A stretch of DNA of 64,000 nucleotides from Thermomonas aquatica (GTDB lineage Bacteria; Pseudomonadota; Gammaproteobacteria; Xanthomonadales; Xanthomonadaceae): assembly GCF_006337105.1 (NCBI RefSeq), contig NZ_CP040871.1, positions 2,622,501-2,686,500 of the forward strand. Reading direction: 5' to 3'. A program made the translations under genes and the position numbers. The notes beneath the pieces are model-generated. The model saw only the letters and a program-made list of their open reading frames with translations, had not been told where the DNA came from and made no database searches. Below, in pieces: positions 25,452 to 34,602 of the stretch (positions are counted from its first letter, which is position 1; every line of letters starts with the position of its first letter).

Positions 25452-26591
25452 ATGACGACCGTCGGCATCCTCGGTGGCGGGCAGCTGGCCCGGATGATGG
25501 CGCTGTCGGGCGCGCCGCTCGGCCTGCGCTTCCGCGTGCTGGACAACGTGGCCGATGCCTGCGCCGGGCAGTTCGCGCCGATGATCGTCGGCGATTACAC
25601 CGACCAGGCCGCGCTGGCCGAATTCGCCGCGCAGGTCGATGTCGCCACCTTCGATTTCGAGAACGTGCCGGCCGAGTCCGCGCAGTGGCTGGCCGAGCGC
25701 GTGCCGGTGTTCCCGAAGCCGCGTGCGCTGGCGGTGGCGCAGGATCGCCTGGCCGAGAAGACCCTGTTCCGCGAGCTTGGCATCCCGGTGCCGGACTTCG
25801 CCGACATCGCCTCGCGCGAGGCATTGCAGGCCGCGGTTGCCGAACTCGGCACGCCCTGCATCCTGAAGACGCGCCGGCTCGGTTACGACGGCAAGGGCCA
25901 GTTCCGCATCAAGACGCCCGCCGGTGTCGATGCTGCATGGGATGCACTTGGCGCGCAGGCGGCGACCGTCGGCCTGATCCTCGAGGGCTTCGTGCATTTC
26001 CAGCGCGAGTTGTCGGTGGTCGCGGTGCGCGGCCGCGACGGCGAATTCCGCGCCTGGCCGCTGACCGAGAACTGGCATGTCGACGGCGTGCTGTCCGCCA
26101 GTCTGGCGCCCGCGTCGGTCGATGCGGCGATGCAGGCCACCGCGCTGTCGCATGCGCGCAAGCTGGCCGAGGCGCTGGACTACGTGGGCGTGTTCGCGCT
26201 GGAACTGTTCTGCCGCGATGGCGAATTGCTCGCGAACGAGCTGGCGCCGCGCGTGCACAACTCCGGGCACTGGACCATCGAGGGCAGCGAGACCTCGCAA
26301 TTCCAGAACCACCTGCGCGCGGTGCTTGGCCTGCCGCTGGGCGATACCCGCATGGTCGGCCTGGCCTGCATGCTCAACTGGATCGGCGCGATGCCGGACG
26401 CGAATGCCGTGCTGCGCGAAGCCGGCGGCCATTGGCACGACTATGGCAAGGAACCGCGCGCGGGCCGCAAGGTCGGGCATGCCACCCTGCGTGCGGATTC
26501 GGCAGCGGAGCTGGCCGCCGCGCTGGCGAGGGTTGGCGATGCGCTCGGCCGCGAGGCGCAGGTCGCCCCGGTGGTTGCGCGGCTGGCCTGA
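25452..26591 (+). CDS. purK: 5-(carboxyamino)imidazole ribonucleotide synthase
   Basis: A 379-residue ATP-grasp enzyme that carboxylates AIR with bicarbonate and ATP to N5-CAIR, the substrate of PurE. The N-terminal domain opens with TVGILGGGQLARMMAL; the ATP-grasp core shows PCILKTRRLGYDGKGQ, and the metal-binding segment ELFCRDGELLANELAPRVHNSGHWT is complete. Its ATG abuts the purE stop with no gap, which indicates coupled translation. Confidence 0.96.
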   Translation: MTTVGILGGGQLARMMALSGAPLGLRFRVLDNVADACAGQFAPMIVGDYTDQAALAEFAAQVDVATFDFENVPAESAQWLAERVPVFPKPRALAVAQDRLAEKTLFRELGIPVPDFADIASREALQAAVAELGTPCILKTRRLGYDGKGQFRIKTPAGVDAAWDALGAQAATVGLILEGFVHFQRELSVVAVRGRDGEFRAWPLTENWHVDGVLSASLAPASVDAAMQATALSHARKLAEALDYVGVFALELFCRDGELLANELAPRVHNSGHWTIEGSETSQFQNHLRAVLGLPLGDTRMVGLACMLNWIGAMPDANAVLREAGGHWHDYGKEPRAGRKVGHATLRADSAAELAAALARVGDALGREAQVAPVVARLA

Positions 26592-26608
26592 TCCACGGAG
26601 TGGCATCG

Positions 26609-27112
26609 ATGATCCTGCAGCCTGCGCAATTGCTGCCCTATGCCATGCCCGCGTTGCTGGCATGGGTGTACTACCGCCGCGTGCGGCGAAATTTCGGGCG
26701 GCAGACCTGGAAGCCGAAACGCACCTGGTTCCGGTTGATCCTGATCTCGCTGGTGGCGTTGATGTTGTGCGCGGCGGCGATCTTCGTGCCGCATGCGGCG
26801 CTACCGATGGCTGGCGGCCTGGCGGCGGGCCTGTTGCTTGGCTGGTTCGGGCTGCGCCATACCCATGCCGAATGGCAAGGCGGCGTGCGCACCTATCTGC
26901 CCAACCCGTGGGTCGGCGCGGTGCTGACGCTGGCGCTGCTGGGCCGCCTGGCCTGGCGCTTCGCCCATGGTGGCGGCATGCAGGGCATGCAGCGGCAACC
27001 CAGCGCGCTCACGATGGCCATCGCCGCCGCGCTGGTGGCGTACACGCTGTACTACAGCATCGGCTTGATCCTGCGCATGCGCGAATTGGGCGAACATCCC
27101 CCATACGCGTGA
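26609..27112 (+). CDS. DUF1453-like integral membrane protein
   Basis: A 167-residue protein with four or five hydrophobic helices and a basic first loop (YYRRVRRNFGRQTWKPKRTW). The pattern, an N-terminal PYAMPALLAWVYYRRVRR segment then paired helices, is like the DUF1453/CcdC-like family, with no known function. It lies 17 bases after purK with a CACGGAG ribosome site and is probably the last gene of that operon, ended by the terminator at 27125-27156. Confidence 0.6.
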   Translation: MILQPAQLLPYAMPALLAWVYYRRVRRNFGRQTWKPKRTWFRLILISLVALMLCAAAIFVPHAALPMAGGLAAGLLLGWFGLRHTHAEWQGGVRTYLPNPWVGAVLTLALLGRLAWRFAHGGGMQGMQRQPSALTMAIAAALVAYTLYYSIGLILRMRELGEHPPYA

Positions 27113-27124
27113 TCGCCGCACAAA

Positions 27125-27156
27125 CGGAAACGGCCGGAGCGATCCGGCCGTTTCCG
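27125..27156. terminator. Bidirectional terminator between the DUF1453-like gene and sodB
   Basis: A perfect 14-base stem, CGGAAACGGCCGGA (27125-27138) and TCCGGCCGTTTCCG (27143-27156), with loop GCGA. The stem is rich in A/T next to its base on both sides, so it can serve both the plus-strand purEK unit and the minus-strand sodB gene, whose stop lies 20 bases away. Confidence 0.85.
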
Positions 27157-27176
27157 TATTGCCGGTCGCGTTCGGC

Positions 27177-27755
27177 TTACTTCATGTTGCCGGCGACGAA
27201 ATCCCAGTTCACCAGGTTCCAGAACGCCTCCACGTACTTCGGCCGGGCGTTGCGGTAGTCGATGTAGTAGGCGTGTTCCCACACGTCGCAGGTCAGCAGC
27301 GGGGTGTCCTCGCCGGTCAGCGGGGTGGCGGCGTTCGGGGTGCTGGCCAGGGCCAGCGAACCGTCGGCGCGCTGCACCAGCCAGCCCCAGCCGGAACCGA
27401 AGGTGCCGACCGAGGTCTTGGTGAATTCTTCCTTGAACTTGTCGAAGCTGCCGAACGCCGCATTGATCGCATCGGCCAGCTTGCCGGTCGGCTCGCCGCC
27501 GCCGTTGGGCTTCAGGCAATTCCAGTAGAAGGTGTGGTTCCAGACCTGCGCGGCGTTGTTGAACATTCCGCCCTGCGACTTGCGGATGATGTCCTCGAGC
27601 GGCATGTCGGCGAATTCGGTGCCGGCGATCATGTTGTTGAGGTTGGTCACGTAGGCCTGGTGGTGCTTGCCGTAGTGGAAGTCGATGGTTTCGCCGGAGA
27701 TGTGCGGCTCCAGGGCGGTGCGGTCGTAGGGCAGGGCGGGCAGTTCGATGGCCAC
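27177..27755 (-). CDS. sodB: Superoxide dismutase, Fe/Mn type
   Basis: A 192-residue cytoplasmic enzyme that dismutates superoxide. The four metal ligands are His27 (FHYGKHH), His74 (VWNHTFYW), Asp157 and His161 ([13 protein letters not shown]). The pattern [12 protein letters not shown] with [11 protein letters not shown] is typical of iron enzymes. The start is GTG at 27755, preceded by AGGAGCC; the upstream in-frame ATG at 27827 would add a 24-residue tail that is not family-like. Metal choice cannot be proved from sequence alone. Confidence 0.95.
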   Translation of the reverse strand: MAIELPALPYDRTALEPHISGETIDFHYGKHHQAYVTNLNNMIAGTEFADMPLEDIIRKSQGGMFNNAAQVWNHTFYWNCLKPNGGGEPTGKLADAINAAFGSFDKFKEEFTKTSVGTFGSGWGWLVQRADGSLALASTPNAATPLTGEDTPLLTCDVWEHAYYIDYRNARPKYVEAFWNLVNWDFVAGNMK

Positions 27756-27904
27756 GGCAGGCTCCTGTGGGGTGGTGGATGCGGCCGGAGCCGCGCGAAG
27801 ACTTACAATGGGCGATTCTATCCCCACCGCCCATTGCCGCAGCGTCGACAGGTCATCGACCGCCGCCGGCGCTTGCGGGCCGCAGCATTGCAGGAGATCT
27901 CCCC

Positions 27905-28228
27905 ATGTCTTCCATCGAAGACCGCATCCGCGCCGAAATCGAAGGCCATCCCGTCGTCCTGTTCATGAAGGGCACGCCGCAGTTCCCGATGTGCGGGTTC
28001 TCCAGCCGCGCGGTGCAGGCCTTGAAGGCGGCCGGCGCCGTCCAGATGCACACCGTCAACGTGCTGGAGGAGCCGGAAATCCGCGCCAACCTGCCGCGCT
28101 ACTCGGACTGGCCGACCTTCCCGCAACTCTTCATCAACGGCGAGTTGATCGGCGGCTGCGACATCACCGTCGAGCTGTCCGAATCCGGCGAACTGGCGCG
28201 CATCGTCGCGGACGCGCAGAAGGCGTGA
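27905..28228 (+). CDS. grxD: Monothiol glutaredoxin, Grx4 family
   Basis: A 107-residue monothiol glutaredoxin that binds a glutathione-ligated [2Fe-2S] cluster at a dimer interface and helps in Fe-S transfer. The CGFS motif is at residues 30-33 ([12 protein letters not shown]), with the glutathione-binding [19 protein letters not shown] following. Length and motifs are standard. A GCAGGAGA ribosome site precedes the ATG, and a TACAAT box (27804-27809) about 95 bases upstream could be its -10. It overlaps the next gene by four bases. Confidence 0.96.
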   Translation: MSSIEDRIRAEIEGHPVVLFMKGTPQFPMCGFSSRAVQALKAAGAVQMHTVNVLEEPEIRANLPRYSDWPTFPQLFINGELIGGCDITVELSESGELARIVADAQKA

Positions 28229-28968
28229 GCCAGGCAGCTTCGCCCGAACGGCCGGCCCTGCACGGGCGGGTCATCTTGGTCGCCGGCGCTGCCGGCGGCC
28301 TGGGTGCGGCGGCATCCGTGGCTTGCGCGCAGGCGGGCGCCACGGTCGTGTTGCTTGGCCGCAAAGTGGCGCCGCTGAACCGCGTGTACGACGCGGTCAA
28401 GGCGGTGGGTCCGGAACCCGTGCTGTATCCGCTGGACCTGGTGGGAGCCACGCCGGACGATTTCGACGAGCTCGCGCAGCGCATCCAGGCCGAGCTTGGC
28501 CGGCTCGACGGGGTGCTGCATTGCGCCGCCGAGTTCAAGGGCCTGACCCCGTTGCTGCATACCGATCCGGCCGATTTCGCCCGCGCCATCCATGTCGACC
28601 TGACCGCGCGCTGGTGGCTGACCCAGGCCTGCCTGCCCTTGATCGCGGAGTCCGATGCCGGCGCCGTGGTGTTCGCCATCGACGATCCCGCCCGCGGCGG
28701 CAGCAATGCCTTCTGGGGCGGCTATGGCCTGGCCCAGTCCGCGCAGGAGACGCTGGTCCCGATGCTGCAGGCGGAACTCGGCGAACACGGTCCGCGCATC
28801 AGCGGCCTGCGCCCGGGGCCGATGCGCACCGCGTTGCGCGGCAAGGCGTTCCAGCCCAACACGGACATGCAGGCCAGGCCGCCCGGCGATTACGCCGCAG
28901 CCTGCGTGGAACTGCTGTCGGTCGCCGGCGCCGCGCAGCGCGGGCGGGTCTTGGAGCTGCCGGCATGA
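28225..28968 (+). CDS. yciK: YciK-like short-chain dehydrogenase/reductase
   Basis: A 247-residue SDR-fold protein starting with GTG inside the end of grxD. The nucleotide-binding glycine motif is GAAGGLGAA (about residues 20-28), the classical pattern changed at the first position. The catalytic tetrad is only partly evident: the Tyr of GGYGLAQSA is present with no Lys four residues later (Gln instead), as seen in divergent YciK proteins. Substrate and activity are unknown. It ends in an ATGA overlap with marC, so grxD-yciK-marC form one unit. Confidence 0.8.
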   Translation: MSQAASPERPALHGRVILVAGAAGGLGAAASVACAQAGATVVLLGRKVAPLNRVYDAVKAVGPEPVLYPLDLVGATPDDFDELAQRIQAELGRLDGVLHCAAEFKGLTPLLHTDPADFARAIHVDLTARWWLTQACLPLIAESDAGAVVFAIDDPARGGSNAFWGGYGLAQSAQETLVPMLQAELGEHGPRISGLRPGPMRTALRGKAFQPNTDMQARPPGDYAAACVELLSVAGAAQRGRVLELPA

Positions 28969-29558
28969 CCATCGCGTCGGCCGCCCTGCTGCTGTTCCTG
29001 ATCCTGGATCCGCTGGGCAACATCCCGGTGTTCCTCAGCCTGCTCAAGGGCTTGCCGCCGTCCCGCCAGAGGCGGGTGCTGGTGCGCGAACTGCTGATCG
29101 CGCTGGGCGTGCTGATGCTGTTCCTGTGGGGCGGCCAGTACGCGCTGGAGCTGATGCACCTGAAGCAGGAGTCGGTCTCGATCGCCGGCGGCATCGTGCT
29201 GTTCCTGATCGGCCTGCGCATGATCTTCCCGACCCCGGAAGGGATCATGGGCGAGATCCCGGATGGCGAGCCCTTCATCGTGCCGATGGCGATCCCGATG
29301 ATCGCCGGCCCCTCCGGCATGGCCGCGGTGATGCTGCTGGGCAGCCAGGAACCGGGTCGGATGGGCGACTGGATGCTGGCCCTGTCGATCGCCTGGGCCG
29401 CCACCGCGACCATCCTGTTCTCCGCCACCTACCTGCAGAAGTGGCTGGGCACACGGGTCCTGACCGCGATCGAGCGCCTGATGGGCATGGTCATCGTCGC
29501 CATCTCGGTGCAGATGCTGCTGGACGGCATCGCCAGTTACCTGCGTGCAGGAAGCTGA
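28965..29558 (+). CDS. MarC/YhgN family integral membrane protein
   Basis: A 197-residue protein with six predicted helices in the MarC pattern: ALLLFLILDPLGNIPVFLSL at the N-terminus, GGIVLFLIGLRMIFPTPEG in the middle, and PMAIPMIAGPSGMAAVML marking the second repeat. The two halves carry the family's internal symmetry. The function is unproven; a link to antibiotic resistance was proposed for MarC and later withdrawn. Translation is probably coupled to yciK. Confidence 0.85.
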   Translation: MTIASAALLLFLILDPLGNIPVFLSLLKGLPPSRQRRVLVRELLIALGVLMLFLWGGQYALELMHLKQESVSIAGGIVLFLIGLRMIFPTPEGIMGEIPDGEPFIVPMAIPMIAGPSGMAAVMLLGSQEPGRMGDWMLALSIAWAATATILFSATYLQKWLGTRVLTAIERLMGMVIVAISVQMLLDGIASYLRAGS

Positions 29559-29627
29559 ACGGGGACAGGTACTTAGCGCTGGGCGACCGCAGGTCGCGCG
29601 CTGTCATCCGGGCGTCATCGAAAGAAC

Positions 29628-29670
29628 TTACCGTGTTAAACTTTGGTAAACCCATGCGGCTTCGTATGGG
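29628..29670 (+). promoter_or_regulatory. Inverted repeats upstream of the TonB-dependent receptor
   Basis: TTACC (29628-29632) and GGTAA (29645-29649) form an interrupted inverted repeat in an AT-rich stretch, 122 bases before the receptor start. Just downstream CCCAT (29651-29655) and ATGGG (29666-29670) form a short hairpin at the start of a probable long leader. A third stem GCGACC/GGTCGC lies at 29583-29597. No clean -35/-10 pair is certain. The layout suggests a regulated promoter with a structured leader of roughly 100 bases. Confidence 0.35.
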
Positions 29671-29771
29671 CAGGGGTTCCGAATTCGCCGACAACCGTCG
29701 CAGGACGGACGTGTCGGCTCGTGCCGTGCAGCGTCTGTCGTTTCCATCTTCGTAGACTAGAGGTAATCAAC

Positions 29772-32700
29772 ATGACTCACCCGAACCGCGTCCGGCTTTC
29801 GAAGCTGTCGCTGGGCCTGATGGTCGCGCTTGCCGCGGCTCCTGTTTTCGCGCAGAGCACTTCCTCCGGCGTCGCCGGCCAGGTCGTCGGCGCCGACGGC
29901 CAGCCGGTCGCGGGCGCCGAGGTCACCATCACCCACGTCGAGTCGGGCACGGTCAGCCGCGCCACCACCGATGCGGCCGGTCGCTACATCGCGCGCGGCC
30001 TGCGCGTCGGCGGCCCGTACACCATCACCGTGAACAAGGCCGGCGCCGGTACCGATACCGAGGACAACGTCTACCTCGAACTCAACAAGGTCAGCACCGT
30101 CGACGCCAACCTGGCTTCCGGCAATGCCACGACCCTGGGCACCGTGACCGTCGTCGGCTCTGCAGCCAACGTCTTCGGCGCCGACAACAAGGGCGTGGGC
30201 ACCTCGGTCAGCGGCCGCCAGCTGGAAACCGCGGTCAGCGGCAACCGCTCGCTGGACGATATCGCCCGCCTCGACCCGCGCATCAACGTCACCGACCAGA
30301 GCGACGGTTCGATTTCGGTCTCCGGCCAGAACAACCGCTACAACAACATCAGCGTCGACGGCCTGTCGGTGACCGACCCGTTCGGCCTCAACGCCAATGG
30401 CCTGGGCTTCACCGGTTCGCCGATCTCGCCGGACACCATCGCCGCCTACGACATCAAGATCACCGATTACGACGTCACCTCCGACGCCGTCGGCGCCAAC
30501 ATCAATGCGGTCACCAAGTCGGGTACCAATGCGTTCCACGGCTCGGTGTACTACGCGCTGACCGATGGCAGCAGCATGGTCGGCGACCGCCCGGGTTCGG
30601 CCTTCACCGTGTTCGACAAGAACAAGACCCTCGGCGCCACCTTCGGCGGCCCGATCGTCAAGGACAAGCTGTTCTTCTTCCTCTCCTACGAAAACCAGAA
30701 GGTCGACGGCATCGCCGGCGTCGGCCAGAACGCCGTGTCCACCGGCCTGCTCAGCCAGACCCAGGCGGACGCCGTGGCCAGCGCATTCGAGTCGATCGGC
30801 ATCCAGACCGGCGGCGGCACCGCCGCGACCCTGGAAAGCAAGCGCACGCTGGGCAAGCTGGACTGGAACATCAGCGACAACCATCGCGCCAGCTTCACCT
30901 TCCAGCGCACCGAGGAAACCCGTCCCACGCCGTACTCCGGCTACGTGAAGGACTACAGCGTCATCCTGCCGAGCAACTGGTACACCTCGGCCAACAAGAC
31001 CGACAACTACTCGTTCCAGCTGTTCAGCGACTGGAGCGAGAACTTCAGCACCGAGCTCAAGGTCGGCTACCAGAAGTACGACAACGTCAACGGCGCGGGC
31101 CTGGACCAGCCGGAAGTGTTCGCGTGCTTCACCGCGATCGCGAGCAACTGCCCGAACAACCCCACCAGCATCCCCGCTGGCACCGGCTGGGTCGTCGCCG
31201 GCGAAGACCGCTTCCGCCACGAGAACTCGATCGGCAGCAAGCGCATCACCGGCACCCTGTCCGGCACCTACTATGCGGGCGACCACGCGATCAAGGGCGG
31301 TTTCGACTTCCTGAGCAACAAGACCTTCGACGTGTTCGGCCAGCTGCTGCACGGGTCGTACGGGTTCTACGACAAGAACGGCAACGGCACCCCCGCCGAT
31401 GAAATCGCCGCCGGCAACTACGGCACCTTCGTCAAGAACTACCTGCCGGACGGCGTGACCCTGGCCGATGCGGGCGGTACCTGGAAGTACACCCAGATCA
31501 GCCCCTTCCTGCAGGACACCTGGCAGGTCAACGACAACCTCTCGCTGGTGTTCGGCGTGCGCGTCAACCTGCCGAAGGCCGACCGCGCGCCGCCGGTTGC
31601 GGTCGAGAACACCGGGGTTGCCGGCGTCACGCCGGGTGCGCCGGTGTGGGAGACGCGCTTCGGCTATCCCAGCAACACCACGCTGGGTTCCAGGAACAAG
31701 GTGTTCGAGCCGCGCTTCGCCTTCAACTACAGCTTCAACACCGAGCGCCAGATGCAGCTGCGCGGCGGCCTGGGCCTGTTCCAGACGGTCCCGCCGTACG
31801 TTTGGCTGTCCAATCCGTACCTCAACAACGGCGCGGTCTCGTCCAAGCAGTACACGAACACCAACCCGGCCAATGCGCCCTTCAGTTCCGACCCGAACAA
31901 CCAGCCGGGCCCGACCTCCGTCGCTGCGGGCGTGTGCGGCGGCTCCGCCGGCAACTGCCAGATCGACGTCCTCGATCCGGACTTCAAGCTGCCCACCGCC
32001 TGGAAGTTCAGCCTGGGCCTCGATGCCGAGCTGCCCTGGGGCCTGACCGGCTCCGTCGAGTACACGAAGATCAAGGCCAAGAACGCCATCGTCTACCTGT
32101 TGCCGAACGTCGGCGTGGCCAAGGGCACACTGCCGGACGGCCGCGATTCGTACTGGCAGACCTATCCCAATGCCAGCACCACGCAGGTCGGCAACGGCAG
32201 CAACAACGGCGCGTATCCGGAGATCTTCTATCGCTCCACCTTGCTGACCAACACCAACAAGGGCGGTTCGGACTCGATCACCTTCTCGCTGAGCAAGGCG
32301 ATGTCGCACGGCTTCAGCGGCAACTTCAGCATCACCCAGACCCGCAGCACCGAGGTCAACCCGGGCTCGAGCTCGCAGGCCTATTCCAACTACAACTTCG
32401 TGTCGCGCACCAACCCGAACGAGATCGTCGAGGCTCGCTCGCGCTTCGACATCCCGCTTTCGGTGAAGCTGTCGGCGAACTGGGACCACGCCTTCTTCGG
32501 CGACTACAAGACCACCGTGTCCGTCTACTACAACGGCCACGACGGCCAGCCGTACAGCTGGGTGTTCGGCAACGACGTGAACGGCGATGCCGTCGCCACC
32601 AACGTCGACCTGGCCTACATCCCGCTGCTCAACGATCCGCTGGTGACCTACAAGCCGGGCACCACCGCCGCGCAGATCGAGGCGTTCCAGAACTTCATCT

Positions 32701-33083
32701 CGAACGACGCCTACCTGCAGTCCCGTCGCGGCCACATCGCCGAGCGCGGCGCCTCGCACCAGCCGTGGATCAACCAGCTCGACGTCGGGTTCCAGCAGGA
32801 GTTGCCGGGCTTCTTCAACGACAACAAGTTCGTCGTCCGCCTGGACATGTTCAATTTCCTGAACTTCCTCAACAAGAACTGGGGTCAGCAGGAAGGCCTG
32901 GGCTTCTTCGGCACCCGCCGCCTGGCCAACGTCGCCGACGTCGTCAACGGCAAGTACGTGTACGACCTGGGCACGCCGACCGCGCCGCTGTACCAGAACT
33001 TCAGCGTGTACGACAGCTCCAGCAACCCGGGGCGCGTGGTCTCCCGCTGGCAGGCGTTGCTGACCGTGAAGTACACCTTCTGA
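29772..33083 (+). CDS. Oar-like TonB-dependent outer membrane receptor
   Basis: A 1103-residue outer membrane protein. A signal peptide (about residues 1-32, ending APVFA) is followed by a carboxypeptidase-regulatory-like domain at about 38-110 (VAGQVVGADGQPVAGAEVTI, DAAGRYIARGL), then a plug region (SVSGQNNRYNNISVDGLSV) and a long beta-barrel ending in aromatic Phe (ALLTVKYTF). This order matches Oar/OmpA-like TonB receptors common in Lysobacteraceae and Myxococcus; in other species they take part in peptide or protein export and uptake. The ligand is unknown. The ATG at 29772 is chosen because it begins the signal peptide; the frame is open back to 29643. A terminator follows at 33106. Confidence 0.9.
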   Translation: MTHPNRVRLSKLSLGLMVALAAAPVFAQSTSSGVAGQVVGADGQPVAGAEVTITHVESGTVSRATTDAAGRYIARGLRVGGPYTITVNKAGAGTDTEDNVYLELNKVSTVDANLASGNATTLGTVTVVGSAANVFGADNKGVGTSVSGRQLETAVSGNRSLDDIARLDPRINVTDQSDGSISVSGQNNRYNNISVDGLSVTDPFGLNANGLGFTGSPISPDTIAAYDIKITDYDVTSDAVGANINAVTKSGTNAFHGSVYYALTDGSSMVGDRPGSAFTVFDKNKTLGATFGGPIVKDKLFFFLSYENQKVDGIAGVGQNAVSTGLLSQTQADAVASAFESIGIQTGGGTAATLESKRTLGKLDWNISDNHRASFTFQRTEETRPTPYSGYVKDYSVILPSNWYTSANKTDNYSFQLFSDWSENFSTELKVGYQKYDNVNGAGLDQPEVFACFTAIASNCPNNPTSIPAGTGWVVAGEDRFRHENSIGSKRITGTLSGTYYAGDHAIKGGFDFLSNKTFDVFGQLLHGSYGFYDKNGNGTPADEIAAGNYGTFVKNYLPDGVTLADAGGTWKYTQISPFLQDTWQVNDNLSLVFGVRVNLPKADRAPPVAVENTGVAGVTPGAPVWETRFGYPSNTTLGSRNKVFEPRFAFNYSFNTERQMQLRGGLGLFQTVPPYVWLSNPYLNNGAVSSKQYTNTNPANAPFSSDPNNQPGPTSVAAGVCGGSAGNCQIDVLDPDFKLPTAWKFSLGLDAELPWGLTGSVEYTKIKAKNAIVYLLPNVGVAKGTLPDGRDSYWQTYPNASTTQVGNGSNNGAYPEIFYRSTLLTNTNKGGSDSITFSLSKAMSHGFSGNFSITQTRSTEVNPGSSSQAYSNYNFVSRTNPNEIVEARSRFDIPLSVKLSANWDHAFFGDYKTTVSVYYNGHDGQPYSWVFGNDVNGDAVATNVDLAYIPLLNDPLVTYKPGTTAAQIEAFQNFISNDAYLQSRRGHIAERGASHQPWINQLDVGFQQELPGFFNDNKFVVRLDMFNFLNFLNKNWGQQEGLGFFGTRRLANVADVVNGKYVYDLGTPTAPLYQNFSVYDSSSNPGRVVSRWQALLTVKYTF

Positions 33084-33105
33084 TCCATTGCGCCAACGCA
33101 TCACC

Positions 33106-33138
33106 GAAACGGCCGGGGCAACCCGGCCGTTTTCTTTT
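33106..33138 (+). terminator. Intrinsic terminator after the TonB-dependent receptor
   Basis: AAACGGCCGGG (33107-33117) and CCCGGCCGTTT (33122-33132) form a perfect 11-base stem with a GCAA tetraloop, followed by TTCTTTT. It lies 24 bases after the receptor stop. Confidence 0.92.
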
Positions 33139-33189
33139 GCGGGGATGGCGGGAGCGCCGCCCGGCGGACTGCGCTAGAGTGCGCGGTCT

Positions 33190-34593
33190 ATGACAGACAA
33201 CCATTCCTCGCCGCAGGCTGCGGCCGTAACGACCCACAAACTCCCCACCGTGGATGCGCGCATCCACCCGCGCGGCGCGCTCGACGTGCTGTCGCGCGCC
33301 GAAGTCGCGCGCCTGCGCGATGCCTCCGGCGGCGGCATGCACGACCTGCTGCGCCGCTGCGCGCTGGCCGTGTTGACCAGCGGCAGCGCATCGGACGATC
33401 CGCGCGCGGCGCAGGAGCTGTATCCGGACTTCGACATCCAGGTGCTGCAGCAGGACCGCGGCGTGCGCATCGACCTGCACAACGCGCCGGCGATGGCCTT
33501 CGTCGACGGCGAGATCATCCGCGGCGTCGCCGAGCTGCTGTTCGCGGTGGTGCGGGACCTTGCCTGGACCGCGATCGAACTGGCCGAAGAGGCCGACCTG
33601 CGGAGCGGCGAAGGCATCACCGATGCGGTGTTCGGCCTGCTGCGCAACGCGCGCGTGCTGCATCCCTCCGATCCGAACCTGGTCGTCTGCTGGGGCGGCC
33701 ATTCGATCGGCCGCGAGGAATACGTCTACACCAAGCAGGTCGGCTACGAGCTGGGCCTGCGCGGGCTGGACATCTGCACCGGCTGCGGCCCCGGCGCGAT
33801 GAAGGGGCCGATGAAGGGCGCCACCATCGCCCACGCCAAGCAGCGCCGCCGCCGCACCCGTTACATCGGCATCACCGAGCCGGGCATCATCGCCGCCGAA
33901 TCGCCGAACCCGATCGTCAACCACCTGGTGATCATGCCGGACATCGAGAAGCGCCTGGAGGCCTTCGTGCGCATGGCCCACGGCATCATCGTGTTCCCCG
34001 GCGGCGTCGGCACCGCCGAGGAAATCCTGTACCTGCTCGGCATCCTGCTGCGCGAGGAGAACGCGGGCCGCCGCTTCCCGGTGATCCTGACCGGCCCGAC
34101 CGGCGCGGCGCCGTATTTCGAGCAGATCGACAGGTTCATCCGCCTGACCCTGGGCGACGAGGCCGCGTCGCGCTACGAGATCATCGTCAACGACCCGGAG
34201 ACGGTCGCGCGGCGGATGGAGTCCGGCATCCGCAAGGTGCGCGAGCAGCGCATCGCGCAGAAGGATTCGTTCTTCTTCAACTGGGCGCTGCACGTGCCGC
34301 TGGAATTCCAGCAGCCGTTCTCGCCGACCCACGAACTGATGGCGGGGCTGGACCTGCACCACGGCCGCAAGCCGTACGAACTGGCCGCCGACCTGCGGCG
34401 CGCGTTCTCCGGCATCGTCGCCGGCAACGTCAAGGAAGACGGCATGCGCCGGATCGAACGGTTCGGCCCGTTCGAGATCCACGGCGACGCCGACATCATG
34501 CAGGCGCTGGATGCCTTGCTGCGCGCCTTCGTCGAGCAGCGGAGGATGAAGATCGCCGGCGATTACCGGCCGTGCTACCGGGTGGTCGCTTAG
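33190..34593 (+). CDS. ppnN: Pyrimidine/purine nucleotide 5'-monophosphate nucleosidase
   Basis: A 467-residue LOG-family enzyme (YgdH type) that splits nucleoside monophosphates to base and ribose 5-phosphate; in E. coli it is activated by (p)ppGpp. The N-terminal domain (IHPRGALDVLSRAEV) and C-terminal extension (residues 380-467) that set PpnN apart from short LOG proteins are both present. The Rossmann-like core shows VVCWGGHSIGREEY, CTGCGPGAMKGPMKGA and the catalytic motif FPGGVGTAEEILYLL. Length agrees with the family. It ends 9 bases from the convergent kinase gene. Confidence 0.93.
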   Translation: MTDNHSSPQAAAVTTHKLPTVDARIHPRGALDVLSRAEVARLRDASGGGMHDLLRRCALAVLTSGSASDDPRAAQELYPDFDIQVLQQDRGVRIDLHNAPAMAFVDGEIIRGVAELLFAVVRDLAWTAIELAEEADLRSGEGITDAVFGLLRNARVLHPSDPNLVVCWGGHSIGREEYVYTKQVGYELGLRGLDICTGCGPGAMKGPMKGATIAHAKQRRRRTRYIGITEPGIIAAESPNPIVNHLVIMPDIEKRLEAFVRMAHGIIVFPGGVGTAEEILYLLGILLREENAGRRFPVILTGPTGAAPYFEQIDRFIRLTLGDEAASRYEIIVNDPETVARRMESGIRKVREQRIAQKDSFFFNWALHVPLEFQQPFSPTHELMAGLDLHHGRKPYELAADLRRAFSGIVAGNVKEDGMRRIERFGPFEIHGDADIMQALDALLRAFVEQRRMKIAGDYRPCYRVVA

Positions 34594-34602
34594 CGCGGCA
34601 GC

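Noticed and set aside
28225..28968. YciK-like SDR read as a pseudogene because the catalytic lysine is missing
   Set aside because: The frame is intact, tightly fitted between grxD and marC, and the glycine motif and fold pattern remain; this branch of SDR proteins is naturally divergent.
29757..33104. A 1115-codon open frame on the minus strand opposite the TonB-dependent receptor
   Set aside because: It mirrors the receptor gene almost exactly, has biased composition (Val, Gly, Ala, Arg, Asp) and no recognisable domain. It is a codon-bias shadow.
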